Of a stretch of 64,000 nt of DNA, positions 7,787 through 16,262 are shown piece after piece. The notes beneath the pieces were generated by a model. It saw only the letters and a program-made list of their open reading frames with translations, made no database searches and was not told the origin of the DNA. Origin of the DNA: B46-G9 sp964548365 (GTDB lineage: Bacteria; Desulfobacterota; DSM-4660; Desulfatiglandales; Desulfatiglandaceae); NCBI GenBank assembly GCA_964548365.1, contig CAZJRD010000006.1, positions 34,759 to 98,758 on the forward strand, read 5' to 3'. A program made the translations under genes and the position numbers. Each line of letters opens with the position of its first letter. The first letter of the stretch is position 1.

Positions 7787-8848
7787 TTAGGCATTATTGG
7801 CCGGATTCCAGGGCACCAGTCGATTCATGCATATCCAGAAAAGAACATTGAAGCCGATCCCAAGCAATGCAGCCACCAGAATCCCAACGTACAGTTCACT
7901 CATTCGAAGGGTTTCCCATGCCATCCAGATCATGGCGCCGAGTCCCCTGTCCGAGGCCAGCAGTTCTACGGCAATGGTCAACACCAGCGCTGTGTTCGTC
8001 GCTATCCGGACACCGGCGAGTACGGACGGAATACTGCCGGGCAACACCACCTTTTGGAACACTTGACCAGGTTTCGCCCCATAATTCCTGGCGACTTTGA
8101 AGTACACGGGGTGAATCTGCCGAACGCCTGCCATGGCATTGATCACCATGGGGAAAAAGGCCGCCAGCGAAATCAGAACAACTTTTGAGACCTCTCCGAT
8201 ACCAAAAATGACCATGATCAGGGGGAAAACGGCGATCTTGGGAATGGGGTGAAGCAGAGCCACCAGGGGATCAAGCGCGGAACGCAGGCGGTTTGACCAT
8301 CCCATCATCAAACCGAGAATAAGGCCGATGCCTCCTCCGAAAAACATGCCGACCAACAAACGGAGCACCGTCACTTCCAGGTGATCCGCCAACCGCCCGC
8401 TGTATGCCATTTCAATGAATTTCTTGAAAATCGCCGACGGAACGGGGAAAAACAGGGAGGAGATGAGCCCTCTTGCGCCTGCCAGCTCCCAGATATGCCG
8501 TTTCAGTTCCACAAAATCGGATTGATTCCGACTCTCCATGGTCCTTGGCCGCCGGATCGGCACCTGCATATCTTCTCGAATACTTCCCGGTCGGCCCGTC
8601 ATCACAAGAACTCGATCTCCCAGCAGAAGTGATTCCTCTATATCGTGGGTGACATGAATCACCAGTTTTCTTTGATCTCCCCAGATCCGCAGCAACTCCT
8701 CCTGGAGCAGTGTCCGGCTTTGGGCATCAAGGGACCCGAACGGTTCATCCAGAATCAAAGGTGATATAGACATCGTTTTTCCGGAGTTCGTCGAGCGTCT
8801 TCTCCAAACCCCTTGTTTGCACCATCTGCCGCAAATCGCCGAATTCAC
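7787..8848 (-). pseudogene. ABC ATPase tail fused in frame to an SsuC/TauC-like permease lacking its N-terminus
   Basis: The frame joins two partial genes. The first ~95 meaningful residues are the C-terminal part of a nitrate/sulfonate/taurine-type ABC ATPase (LILDEPFGSLDAQSRTLL, VTHDIEESLLLGDRVLVM). Walker A and the signature motif are missing. From about residue 120 it is a permease (LFFPVPSAIFKKFIEMAYSG, then the EAA-like GAKPGQVFQKVVLPGSIPSVLAG) that lacks roughly its first transmembrane segment. The two parts share the residues WEL at the joint, suggesting a microhomology deletion. The ATPase cannot hydrolyse ATP, and a working transporter is unlikely. No substrate-binding gene is adjacent. 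Confidence 0.75.
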
Positions 8849-9059
8849 AACCGGCCATCTTCAACAATGGCCGGTAAGGGCTCCGTGGGTTCTCGAATAT
8901 GGCTTTTTCAGCCAGGCAAAGAAAATTTTTTTCCCTTTGCTGAAACCGATGTCGGATAATCTGTTCCGCCTGTTTCAAGGTGAGGACAGTTCTGAAAAAG
9001 CCTCTTAAGCCAAAGAGAAAATGAAAATATGATCGTATCTCGCGGATGAGTTCATTCAT
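8745..9059 (-). pseudogene. N-terminal fragment resembling a phenylacetate-CoA ligase/LuxE-like protein
   Basis: A 104-codon frame starting at ATG 9059. The first ~100 residues look like the head of an acyl-protein synthetase/adenylate-forming protein (LIREIRSYFHFLFGLRGFFR...NPRSPYRPLLKMAGCEFGDL...LRKNDVYITFD). Such proteins run to about 450 residues. This one ends right after VYITFD, where the sequence becomes the ABC ATPase tail in another frame (junction near 8757-8770). The family call is moderate because only the head is left. Confidence 0.55.
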
Positions 9060-9421
9060 GCAGAAAAATCCGTCGGTAATGGAACTGCCAGATCAGCGAA
9101 TCATTTATAACGAGTAGCTGCGCATACTGCCGAATAACGAGTGATCCCGAGACTTTGTCTGCAGATCGGATGAAACTCATACGGCAGGAGGGCTCGTGAC
9201 GCATCCGTCTTCATAATCCAGAAATACTTTCCTGTCAACATGTACCTGGATTAACGTCTGGATAAAGCAAGGAATGCCGGGTGATGTGAAAAGATGTTGT
9301 TTTTAGCGGTGGACTACAGAGAAATTTCCCTTGTATATCAAGGCCAGAGTGACCGCGAACCTGACGCTCCTCGCGCCGTCCTTGCATCAGGTTTACGCCG
9401 GATGGCAGGTCTACAACACCT
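9060..9421. other. Intergenic stretch
   Basis: About 360 bp upstream of the ligase-like fragment and downstream of the 9422 gene. No supported gene or strong hairpin was seen. Confidence 0.4.
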
Positions 9422-9649
9422 TTATCCTTGGGAACTGATATATTGCTTCAATTCGGAGATAAATTTCGCCCGCTCCGACGCATCGCCATTGATCCGCTCT
9501 TTCACCTTTTTCCACGTTGGTGAACAATTCTTATATTCCACATCCACAATGGAGTGGATCACCCTGTCAATATCCTTCTTGTTCTGTTTGTCTACGGTGA
9601 TTCCCGCTTCCTCCAGGATGTCTTTCATATACCTGAAATAACATGACAT
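9422..9649 (-). CDS. Conserved-looking small hypothetical protein
   Basis: A 75-residue soluble protein, rich in lysine and glutamate, probably helical (YMKDILEEAGITVDKQNKKDIDRVIHSIV, ending FISELKQYISSQG). No function recognised. ATG 9649 is preferred because AAGGGA lies just before it; an in-frame TTG at 9679 would add ten residues. It follows the Sec rhodanese-ferritin gene closely (36 bp) and is likely cotranscribed with it. Confidence 0.6.
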   Translation of the reverse strand: MSCYFRYMKDILEEAGITVDKQNKKDIDRVIHSIVDVEYKNCSPTWKKVKERINGDASERAKFISELKQYISSQG

Positions 9650-9685
9650 GTTTTGTCCCTTCAGCTCCTCGGTCGTCAAGCCACG

Positions 9686-10519
9686 TTATGTCTTCTTGTT
9701 CATCAGTTCTCCGAGGGCCGCCAGATGTTCTTTTTCCTGTTGTGCCAGGCCATGAAGCAGCTTTTTCACATCCGGTTCTTTAATCTCCTCCGAGTACCGC
9801 ATATAGAGATCCATGGCCTGGGCCTCAAACATCATGGCGATAGAGAACACGTCGTCCATGGAATATTCCTGTCCCATGACCCTTTCCATAAACTCCCCTG
9901 TGGTGAGGCCCCCTTCCAGGACTCCAGAGGCAACCCGTGTCTCGAATGCCTCACCCTCATCATCCGCTTCTGTTATACTCCTGTAAAGGTCAAGAAGCTG
10001 ATCTTTATGTTTTTCTTCGATCCCTGCCAGCTTCTTGAGCAACTGTGCTGTTTCTGCGTCGCCTGTTTTTCCCGAAACCTCGGTATAGAAACCGCCCAGG
10101 TTCTTTTCCATGCCGCAGGCAAAAAGGATGATGTCCTGGGGCGTTTCAATGCCCTTCAAACGTTCCAAACTCATCTCCGGCGGCCCGGCCACCTTGAACC
10201 CGTGCCAGGCCTTGATGCCTCCTTTCAGGTTGTAGACTTTTCTGAAACCCTCACCTTCCAGTATCTGCGCAGCAGCACGGCTGCGTCCGCCGGCAGCTCA
10301 GTAGGCAATGACGGGTTTCTGCGGATCCAGTTCACGAAGACGGTCAGTGAGCGCAGGCAGGGGAATCAGTTTGGCTCCGGGTATCCGGGCTTTTGCATAT
10401 TCTCTTTCCTGCCTCACGTCCAGCAGGGTATATGATCCCTCCTGGTGTTCCTCAATGAATGTCCTCGCTTCATCCGCAGTTATATCCTGGACCGGCTTAA
10501 ACAGCGACATGAGTTTCAT
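9686..10519 (-). CDS. Selenocysteine rhodanese fused to ferritin-like domain
   Basis: Read through TGA 10298-10300, this is a 277-residue protein. Residues 1-120 form a rhodanese (sulfurtransferase) domain: TLLDVRQEREYAKARIPGA, then PVIAY-Sec74-AAGGRSRAAA, then VYNLKGGIKAW. Residues 130-277 are a ferritin-like/rubrerythrin-type diiron bundle (IEEKHKDQLL, FEAQAMDLYMRYSEE, QQEKEHLAALGEL). Sec74 occupies the catalytic persulfide cysteine position of rhodaneses. Without readthrough, both pieces would be headless halves in the same frame. A hairpin 12 nt after UGA fits a bacterial SECIS. Neighbours (NADH-type reductase, rubrerythrin, ferritin) suggest peroxide or sulfane-sulfur detoxification in the cytoplasm; this role is inferred. 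Confidence 0.85.
10268..10285 (-). promoter_or_regulatory. SECIS hairpin of the rhodanese-ferritin gene
   Basis: On the minus strand CGCAGC-CGUGCU-GCUGCG starts 12 nt after the UGA (10298-10300). The six-base loop contains GU, as in bacterial SECIS elements bound by SelB. Confidence 0.65.
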
Positions 10520-10532
10520 CTATTGACTCTTC

Positions 10533-11711
10533 TTATTTCCCGGAAAAGAGGTCCGATAAAGCTGATGCGGCCTGCCCTTCAGCCATTGCCTTGGTGACCC
10601 TGTTGAAACCTTTAGTATCTCCCAGCATGATACAGCCTATAATTCTGCCTTCCTCCATAACCAGCTTTTTGTAGGTTTTCTCATCCTGGACCACTGTTGA
10701 CTCGAGTTTCCCTTCCGCATCTATGTTTCCGGCCGAGGCAAGATCGATTCCCACCACTTTCAGGCTGTTTGCCATAGTGGTCCCTTCATATCGCATATCA
10801 CCTCCTGCCATATTCGTTCCTGCAATCTTTCCCTGTTCCATGGCTGCAGGCCAGATGCCGTACGGCATCCCCCTGAACTCCGCCACATCACCGGCCGCAT
10901 AAATATCCGGTTGGTTTGTAGCAAGGTGTTCATCCACTTTGATGCCCTTATCGCACTCCAGCTCGAGTGACGCGGCAAGCTCCATATTGGGACGAACACC
11001 GGCTGAAATAACCACCATTCCCGTAGGAATAGTTTCACCTCCCTCGAGGATGACTCCCTTGACCTGATTCCCTCCTCCAATTTCCTGGGTTTTGGCACCA
11101 AGTCTGAAAGAAAACCCCATTGCCGCCATCATTGTCTGGAGCCGCCGTGCCCCTTCCACATCCAGCTGCCTGGGCAGGAGCCTCGGAAAAAACTCCACGA
11201 CGGTAATCTCTTTTTTCAGTTTTCGCAGGGCATTTCCTGCCTCGAGGCCCAGCAACCCCCCTCCAATGAGGACCACATGGTCATTTTTCTTCGCGGCGGA
11301 AGAGATAGCACGTGCGTCCCTGATGTTTCGAAGGGCATACACACCGCTGGTTTCGGCTCCCTTGATGGGGGGAATAAATGAATGACTGCCGGTTGCAATC
11401 AGGAGCACATCATAGGGGATTTCGTCTTTGTCTTTCGTCACGAGTGCTTTCTCGCCGGGCTTCACGTCCATCACCCGGGTGACGAGCCTGAGATCAATTT
11501 TCTGCTCGCGGTACCACTCTTCCCCTTTCGCGGCGAGATCTTTCTCAGATATGTCCCCGGAGACATATTCATTCAGGCGAATCCGGTAATAGAAGGAAAC
11601 ATCTTCATCGGTTACGATGGTGATTTCCCCCTGTTCATCGTTCTTGCGGATATACTCCGCCGCCGTCGTTCCTGCGACGCCATTCCCGATAATCACATAC
11701 TGTTTCATCAT
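10533..11711 (-). CDS. NAD(P)/FAD-dependent oxidoreductase (rubredoxin/nitrite-reductase-large-subunit type)
   Basis: A 392-residue FAD-dependent pyridine-nucleotide reductase. The FAD motif is IIGNGVAGTTAAEYI near the N-terminus, the NAD(P) motif is VVLIGGGLLGLEAG around 150, and the second FAD motif is DIYAAGDVAEFRG around 285. The C-terminal ~80 residues match the small extension of NADH:rubredoxin reductases. It probably supplies electrons to rubredoxin, rubrerythrin or the adjacent Sec rhodanese-ferritin protein in O2/H2O2 defence. It is encoded on the same strand just upstream of that gene. Confidence 0.85.
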   Translation of the reverse strand: MMKQYVIIGNGVAGTTAAEYIRKNDEQGEITIVTDEDVSFYYRIRLNEYVSGDISEKDLAAKGEEWYREQKIDLRLVTRVMDVKPGEKALVTKDKDEIPYDVLLIATGSHSFIPPIKGAETSGVYALRNIRDARAISSAAKKNDHVVLIGGGLLGLEAGNALRKLKKEITVVEFFPRLLPRQLDVEGARRLQTMMAAMGFSFRLGAKTQEIGGGNQVKGVILEGGETIPTGMVVISAGVRPNMELAASLELECDKGIKVDEHLATNQPDIYAAGDVAEFRGMPYGIWPAAMEQGKIAGTNMAGGDMRYEGTTMANSLKVVGIDLASAGNIDAEGKLESTVVQDEKTYKKLVMEEGRIIGCIMLGDTKGFNRVTKAMAEGQAASALSDLFSGK

Positions 11712-11726
11712 GAAGTCTCCTTTTCC

Positions 11727-11885
11727 TTATCCGCTCCTGCCGTCATCACACGGTTCATCATCGTCTGATCCCCGGGCGTGCTCAGCACTCGGGGCCGTGG
11801 TACACGCAGGGAGTTGCTCGTTCAACTGCTTCTTTTTCTCCCTCTCTTTTTCCTCTTGCAATTCCTTTTTCTCCTTGTCTTCCAT
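11727..11885 (-). CDS. Small highly charged hypothetical protein
   Basis: A short product starting MEDKEKKELQEEKEREKKKQ and ending in an acidic, cysteine-containing tail (DDDEPCDDGRSG). The charged N-terminus should form a helix or coiled coil. ATG 11885 has AGGGGG before it; an ATG at 11960 in the same frame would add 25 residues with a weaker ribosome site. It lies directly upstream of the reductase gene, 15 bp away. Function unknown. Confidence 0.45.
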   Translation of the reverse strand: MEDKEKKELQEEKEREKKKQLNEQLPACTTAPSAEHARGSDDDEPCDDGRSG

Positions 11886-11978
11886 CTCTTGATCCCCCTT
11901 TACCAACAAAAAGGCATTCTGAATTGGTACAGAAGAAGACTTGCTGATCTCTGTTTCCATTACTCATACAAGATGTTT

Positions 11979-12242
11979 CTATCTCCCGGTGAGCTCCGCT
12001 TCAAGATCCTTGATATACTGGGCGATCAGCACCCCCAGATAGATGCATGCATTTCCATCCATGCAGGCATCCGCGTCCTGTTTGTCAAGAAAGGCATGAC
12101 GCTTGCTGGCACCTTTGGCAAAACTCACGACCCAGGCGTTCCTCCCTTCATCGAACTGGAGCCCCACATTGAGCCCGTAGGTCTTGATTTCAGGATACAT
12201 TTCAAATAACTTTCCTTTCAGTTCTTCTTCACTGTAACTCAT
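11979..12242 (-). CDS. Small conserved-type hypothetical protein
   Basis: An 87-residue soluble protein (MSYSEEELKGKLFEMYPEI ... FLDKQDADACMDGNACIYLG ... YIKDLEAELTGR). The start at 12242 is supported by AAAGGAGG; an upstream extension to 12341 has no ribosome site. Two cysteines lie in the DACMDGNAC segment. It sits at the head of the minus-strand stress cluster, divergent from rubrerythrin, and may share the intervening control region. No domain recognised. Confidence 0.6.
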   Translation of the reverse strand: MSYSEEELKGKLFEMYPEIKTYGLNVGLQFDEGRNAWVVSFAKGASKRHAFLDKQDADACMDGNACIYLGVLIAQYIKDLEAELTGR

Positions 12243-12448
12243 TTCTTTCCTCCTTTCTAAAATGGATTGTTTACAGATAAAATGATTCGCGAACGCTTTC
12301 AGCCCGGGCTTCCCCTTCCAAACAAGCTTGCTTTTAAGCAAGAAATAGGATATGAGGTTCGATACCCGATTCTCAGTTTTAACCTATATCATTTTCTCTT
12401 CGAAAAATCAGCCCTATTTTGGAGGTCGCAAAAAGGAGGGCCCACACA

Positions 12449-12949
12449 ATGTCCGAAAAAACAGAAAAAAATCTCGCATACGCGTTCGCCGCCGAATCAA
12501 AGGCAGCAATTCGGAATGACGCATTTGCAAAGAAGGCCGACAAAGACGGTTATGCACAGATCGCTCGTCTCTTCAGGGCCGTCTCCAATGCAGAGTCCGT
12601 CCATGCACGCAGATTCCTGCTCCTGATGCGAGGCAAGGTAGGATCAACCGAAGAGAACCTTGACGCGGCCTTCCACAACGAAATCAAGGCTAATGTGGAA
12701 GAGTATCCAGGGCTTATTAAGGATGCCACCGATGAAGATAACGAGGGCGCACTGCGGGCTTTTTCCCACGCGCGTGACGTGGAAAGCAGGCATGCGGAAC
12801 TCTATAAAAAGGCCATGAATGACATGCTGGCAGAACGCCGTTCCAAGTACTACGTTTGCCAGGTCTGCGGTTATATCAGCGAGGACGAACCGCCCGAGAA
12901 TTGTCCGGTATGCGGTGCTGTCAAAGCAAAATTCAAGCTGGTTGAATAG
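12449..12949 (+). CDS. Rubrerythrin
   Basis: A 166-residue non-haem diiron peroxidase. Residues 1-125 are the ferritin-like four-helix domain with glutamate/histidine ligands (AFAAESKAA, AESVHARRF, HNEIKANVEEY, ARDVESRHAELY). Residues 130-166 are a rubredoxin-like knuckle pair (CQVCGYISEDEPPENCPVCGA). It reduces hydrogen peroxide with electrons from rubredoxin or NADH reductases. The start at 12449 is chosen for AAGGAGG upstream rather than the longer frame from 12419. It is followed after 21 bp by another ferritin-like gene. Confidence 0.93.
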   Translation: MSEKTEKNLAYAFAAESKAAIRNDAFAKKADKDGYAQIARLFRAVSNAESVHARRFLLLMRGKVGSTEENLDAAFHNEIKANVEEYPGLIKDATDEDNEGALRAFSHARDVESRHAELYKKAMNDMLAERRSKYYVCQVCGYISEDEPPENCPVCGAVKAKFKLVE

Positions 12950-12970
12950 GAAACAAGAAGGAGAAATATT

Positions 12971-13432
12971 ATGAGCTTTCAAGGTTTCAGGGAAATCATC
13001 AAATTTGCTATTGAAAAAGAAAAGGAGGCGGTTTTCTTTTACGAAGACGCGAGTTCCCAGCAAAAGTTTTCAGATGCCCGCAAAATGTTCAAGGACTTTG
13101 CCGACGAAGAGCGCAAACACCAGGCTCTGCTCGAAGGATTTCTTAAAGGTGAAAAAACCATTGCGGATTACGATCTGAAATGGATCCCGGACATGAAACG
13201 AAGTGATTACCTCGTGGATATCCCGTATGAAAAGGGTATGTCCTACGCGGATATTCTGCGCCTTGCAATGAAACGAGAGGAAAAATCTCTTGCCCTTTAC
13301 AACAAGCTCGGCCGGGAAATCGATGACAAAGAACTGGATCGGATTTTTAAGATGCTAGCTCAGGAAGAGGCCAAGCACAAACTCGCTCTCGAAACATTGT
13401 ATGACGACTATATGGCCAAGATGGGAGATTGA
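12971..13432 (+). CDS. Ferritin-like (rubrerythrin-fold) protein without rubredoxin domain
   Basis: A 153-residue four-helix diiron protein. Two ExxxxEE...ExxH repeats are visible (AIEKEKEAVFFYEDA, ADEERKHQALL, AMKREEKSLALY, AQEEAKHKLAL). It lacks a rubredoxin domain. Its probable role is peroxide scavenging or iron handling in the cytoplasm. AAGGAGAAATATT precedes ATG. The last 25 bp overlap the end of the convergent glycosyltransferase gene. Confidence 0.88.
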   Translation: MSFQGFREIIKFAIEKEKEAVFFYEDASSQQKFSDARKMFKDFADEERKHQALLEGFLKGEKTIADYDLKWIPDMKRSDYLVDIPYEKGMSYADILRLAMKREEKSLALYNKLGREIDDKELDRIFKMLAQEEAKHKLALETLYDDYMAKMGD

Positions 13433-14748
13433 TTTTTCGCCCCTTCCCTCGGGATCCGGTAGAGCGGTGCCAGACTGTCCGGAGAGACGCCCAGATGGCA
13501 GCCCGTCATGATGATCCAGTTGATCAGAGTCGTTCGAACCACCCCCACGCGCTGCCACCGTCTGCCAGACGTGACAGCCTCGGCCTCTGCGATCCTGATG
13601 CGGCCGTGTTTCCGGAGGCGGCGCACCAGGAGCAAATCTTCCGCGATGGAGACATGGGGAAACCCACCCACCGCGTTGAATTGCGCTCTCTCAATGAACA
13701 ATGCCTGGTCCCCATACGGCAATTGGAAGAGGCGAGACCGGACATTCGTCATCCATTCAACAGCGCTGATGAGCGGCACCCGGCAGTCGGTCTTGAACCG
13801 GAATGCGCCTCCCGCAGTCCTTTTGGGGAGAAGGGTCTCAAAAACACGGTCCACATAGCGTACCGGGAGGAGCGTATCTGCATGGAGGAAAAGGAGCACT
13901 TTTCCCTTTGCTGCCGCTGCCCCCGCGTTTTGCTGGAATGCGCGCCCCTTCCTTGTCGCGACAACCTCTGCACCGCCCTCTCTGGCAATATCCCTGGTGC
14001 GATCTCTGCTGCCGCCATCCACCACGATGACCTCCGCGTCCCGGTCCCTCGCCGCAATGATGGTTTCTCGTATGCTGTCCTCTTCGTTCAGGGCAGGAAT
14101 GATGACCGACAGGTACCGCCGCCCTTGCGCCAACCGGGGATTCCATTTCTGTAGATCTTCAATGGTGTCCACATCCATAAGTGGCTTCAAGAGATAATAC
14201 TTCAGCCCCTTGCTCTTGACCACCATAAGAGTTTGATCGAGCACGGTATGGCTTCCCCATGCTATTCTCTCAAAGATATCCAGAGGCCGATTCATTCCAA
14301 CGAGCCAGTATCCGCCATCCGTACTGGGGCCCAAAACCACGTCTTTTTCCCGAAGCACATCAAATGCTTCCTGCAAATGGCCGCGTGTCAGGCCCGGGAT
14401 ATCCGTGCCCACGAGTACTACATGCCTGCATCCTTTCTGGAATGCTTTCACGAGCGCAGCATGCATGCGCTTCCCCACATCCCCCTTTTCCTGTTGGGAA
14501 AAGAGGATCCCGCGCCCCAGCCAGTTGCCTATTTTGTCCCTGCTGCCCCCATCAAAGCAGAACTCCGCATCCCTCCCGGGGCCGGAAGTGAACATCCTGA
14601 CCGTATGAACGGTGGCTTCAGTAAGCTGTCGCTGCAGATCGGCCGCCCCTGCAGGCCCCAGATGCGGCAATAGGCGCGTCTTCACCTTGCCCGGAAACGG
14701 GTACCGCCCGAAAACAATGATCCTTTCTCTTTTCGTCTCTCTCCCCAT
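13408..14748 (-). CDS. Fused TIGR04282/TIGR04283-type glycosyltransferase (arsenosugar-associated)
   Basis: A 446-residue bifunctional-looking protein. Residues 1-205 match the DUF2064/TIGR04282 family (VFGRYPFPGKVKTRLLP, VLVGTDIPGL, LGPSTDGGYWLVGM). Residues 210-440 match the TIGR04283 GT-2 family (LSVIIPALNEEDSIRETI, VIVVDGGSRDRT, LLFLHADTLLP). Both families are catalogued next to arsS as arsenosugar biosynthesis glycosyltransferases and are often separate genes. Here they are fused, 6 kb from arsS. The GT-2 part keeps DGGS and HAD, so it is probably active. Substrate assignment to arsenosugars is by association. Confidence 0.87.
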   Translation of the reverse strand: MGRETKRERIIVFGRYPFPGKVKTRLLPHLGPAGAADLQRQLTEATVHTVRMFTSGPGRDAEFCFDGGSRDKIGNWLGRGILFSQQEKGDVGKRMHAALVKAFQKGCRHVVLVGTDIPGLTRGHLQEAFDVLREKDVVLGPSTDGGYWLVGMNRPLDIFERIAWGSHTVLDQTLMVVKSKGLKYYLLKPLMDVDTIEDLQKWNPRLAQGRRYLSVIIPALNEEDSIRETIIAARDRDAEVIVVDGGSRDRTRDIAREGGAEVVATRKGRAFQQNAGAAAAKGKVLLFLHADTLLPVRYVDRVFETLLPKRTAGGAFRFKTDCRVPLISAVEWMTNVRSRLFQLPYGDQALFIERAQFNAVGGFPHVSIAEDLLLVRRLRKHGRIRIAEAEAVTSGRRWQRVGVVRTTLINWIIMTGCHLGVSPDSLAPLYRIPREGAKNQSPILAI

Positions 14749-14763
14749 AGATTCCTTATATTA

Positions 14764-15345
14764 CTACTCATCTTCCTCTTCCAAGAAGACTCTTCCTTCC
14801 CCAGGATAAACAATTTTTTCTCCATCGGTGACCGTTTCCGGGGAAGGCCAGTGACCCGGTTGAGGATCTGATCCTTCCAGCGCTACAAGGCTTGGTTTCT
14901 TGTCCTTCATCCTCGGTTTTTTTCTTACATCAACTTCTGGAACAGGTGCAGTAAATTCTATGGGGATGTTGTTGGGATCAAAGCTGTAGATCGAATGGAT
15001 GAAGCCATGATCAACCACTTCTGAAACCCAGAAACCGGCTCCTTCCAGGCGACCTTTAAGACTCCAGAGATCGTCGTCAGTTTCTACCTCGAACGACACG
15101 TGATCGAAAGCGAATGGCCCCTTTACCGGCACACCGTGATCTTTTTCAGAGATGTTTTCTACCCCCGGCCATTCGAAAAAAGCGATCATATCGTGCGCTG
15201 AAATCTCGAAAAAGTAGTGCCGGTAGCCGGGCCTTCCGAGGCCCGCCACAAGACGCATTCCCAGAAGGTCCCTCCAGAAGCGAATGGTACGCTCCATGTT
15301 TCTTGTGGCCATTGCCAGATGGTTTATCCCGGTGTATCTGATCAT
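14764..15345 (-). CDS. VOC-family (glyoxalase/extradiol dioxygenase fold) protein
   Basis: A 193-residue protein. The first 130 residues form a two-repeat VOC domain (GINHLAMATRNMERTIRFWRDLLGM, FDHVSFEVETDDDLWSLKGRL, YSFDPNNIPIEFT), with the metal-ligand pattern H...E...H...E. The tail is basic then acidic and of unknown role. Members include lyases, isomerases and dioxygenases; no substrate can be assigned. It lies 9 bp downstream of an amino-acid ABC permease on the same strand and may be part of that transcript. Confidence 0.8.
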   Translation of the reverse strand: MIRYTGINHLAMATRNMERTIRFWRDLLGMRLVAGLGRPGYRHYFFEISAHDMIAFFEWPGVENISEKDHGVPVKGPFAFDHVSFEVETDDDLWSLKGRLEGAGFWVSEVVDHGFIHSIYSFDPNNIPIEFTAPVPEVDVRKKPRMKDKKPSLVALEGSDPQPGHWPSPETVTDGEKIVYPGEGRVFLEEEDE

Positions 15346-15354
15346 TTTTCTCTC

Positions 15355-16242
15355 CTAAAAAATATTTCTCCTGAGGCGGACCTCGAGGCGCTGGATTGAA
15401 AGGGAGACCGGGACCGTCAGAACCATGTACAGGACCGTGACGGTAATCCAGATCTCGAATACCAGGTAGGTGGATGCCATCAATTCCATCCCCTGAAAGG
15501 TCAGTTCCTGCACGGAGATCACGGAAACAATAGCTGAATCTTTAATCGTTGAGACAAACTGCCCTGCCAGCGGCGGCAGGATTTTTCTGATGGTCAGGGG
15601 GAAGATAACAAGCCTCATCAACTGCCAGCGCGACAACCCGATGGCACGGCCGGCTTCCCATTGTTCCTGCTCAATGGACTGGATCCCTGACCGGATGATC
15701 TCCGCGATATAGGCTCCTTCGAAAAATCCGAGGGTTACCAGGGCCGACACAAACGGGACAAAAAGGCTCGGCGGGCTGAAAACGATCCCCACCAGAGACT
15801 GGAATCTCGCCGGCAGGGATTGCAGCAGCCCCTGGAAATCAAGATTTCCCACCACCTGGGTACTGACAAAATAATAGAAAAGAAAGATCAAGACAATGGG
15901 GGGAAGGTTCCGGTTAAATTCAATGTAGGCCCTGGAAAGGAGCCGCAAAAACAGAATTCTGCTGATGCGGCACAGTCCCATTATGGTGCCCAGCAGGATG
16001 GCCAGCAGTGTTCCCCAGACGCTCAACCGAATCGTTGCAAAAAGACCCTGGAGGAGCAGATTCGAAACCCATGTCCCCTTCCCTGGGTCAAATCTCAGGA
16101 GATACTGGGGAATGGCAGACCAGTTCCAGTGGTAATCAATACCAACCTTGATCCGGTATGTCAGCCAGATTCCCGCGGCCAAGAAAAGGAGAATCAAGGT
16201 TATATCCAGCCAGGACCATTTTTTCTTCATCGTTTCCGGCAC
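15355..16242 (-). CDS. Polar amino-acid ABC transporter permease
   Basis: A 295-residue inner-membrane permease of the HisM/GlnP family. A first hydrophobic helix at 13-28 is followed by the conserved block beginning LLQGLFATIRLSVWGTLLAIL, and the EAA loop reads QWEAGRAIGLSRWQLMRLVIFPLTIR. The start is either GTG 16242 or ATG 16230. It forms a cluster with a periplasmic binding protein and a second permease, so the two permeases probably pair. No ATPase gene is present in the cluster. Confidence 0.88.
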   Translation of the reverse strand: MPETMKKKWSWLDITLILLFLAAGIWLTYRIKVGIDYHWNWSAIPQYLLRFDPGKGTWVSNLLLQGLFATIRLSVWGTLLAILLGTIMGLCRISRILFLRLLSRAYIEFNRNLPPIVLIFLFYYFVSTQVVGNLDFQGLLQSLPARFQSLVGIVFSPPSLFVPFVSALVTLGFFEGAYIAEIIRSGIQSIEQEQWEAGRAIGLSRWQLMRLVIFPLTIRKILPPLAGQFVSTIKDSAIVSVISVQELTFQGMELMASTYLVFEIWITVTVLYMVLTVPVSLSIQRLEVRLRRNIF

Positions 16243-16262
16243 AGCCGTTACTACCCCGAACC

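Noticed and set aside
9653..10435. 260-codon plus-strand frame opposite the rhodanese-ferritin gene
   Set aside because: No domain, no ribosome site; the minus strand encodes two recognisable domains joined by UGA.
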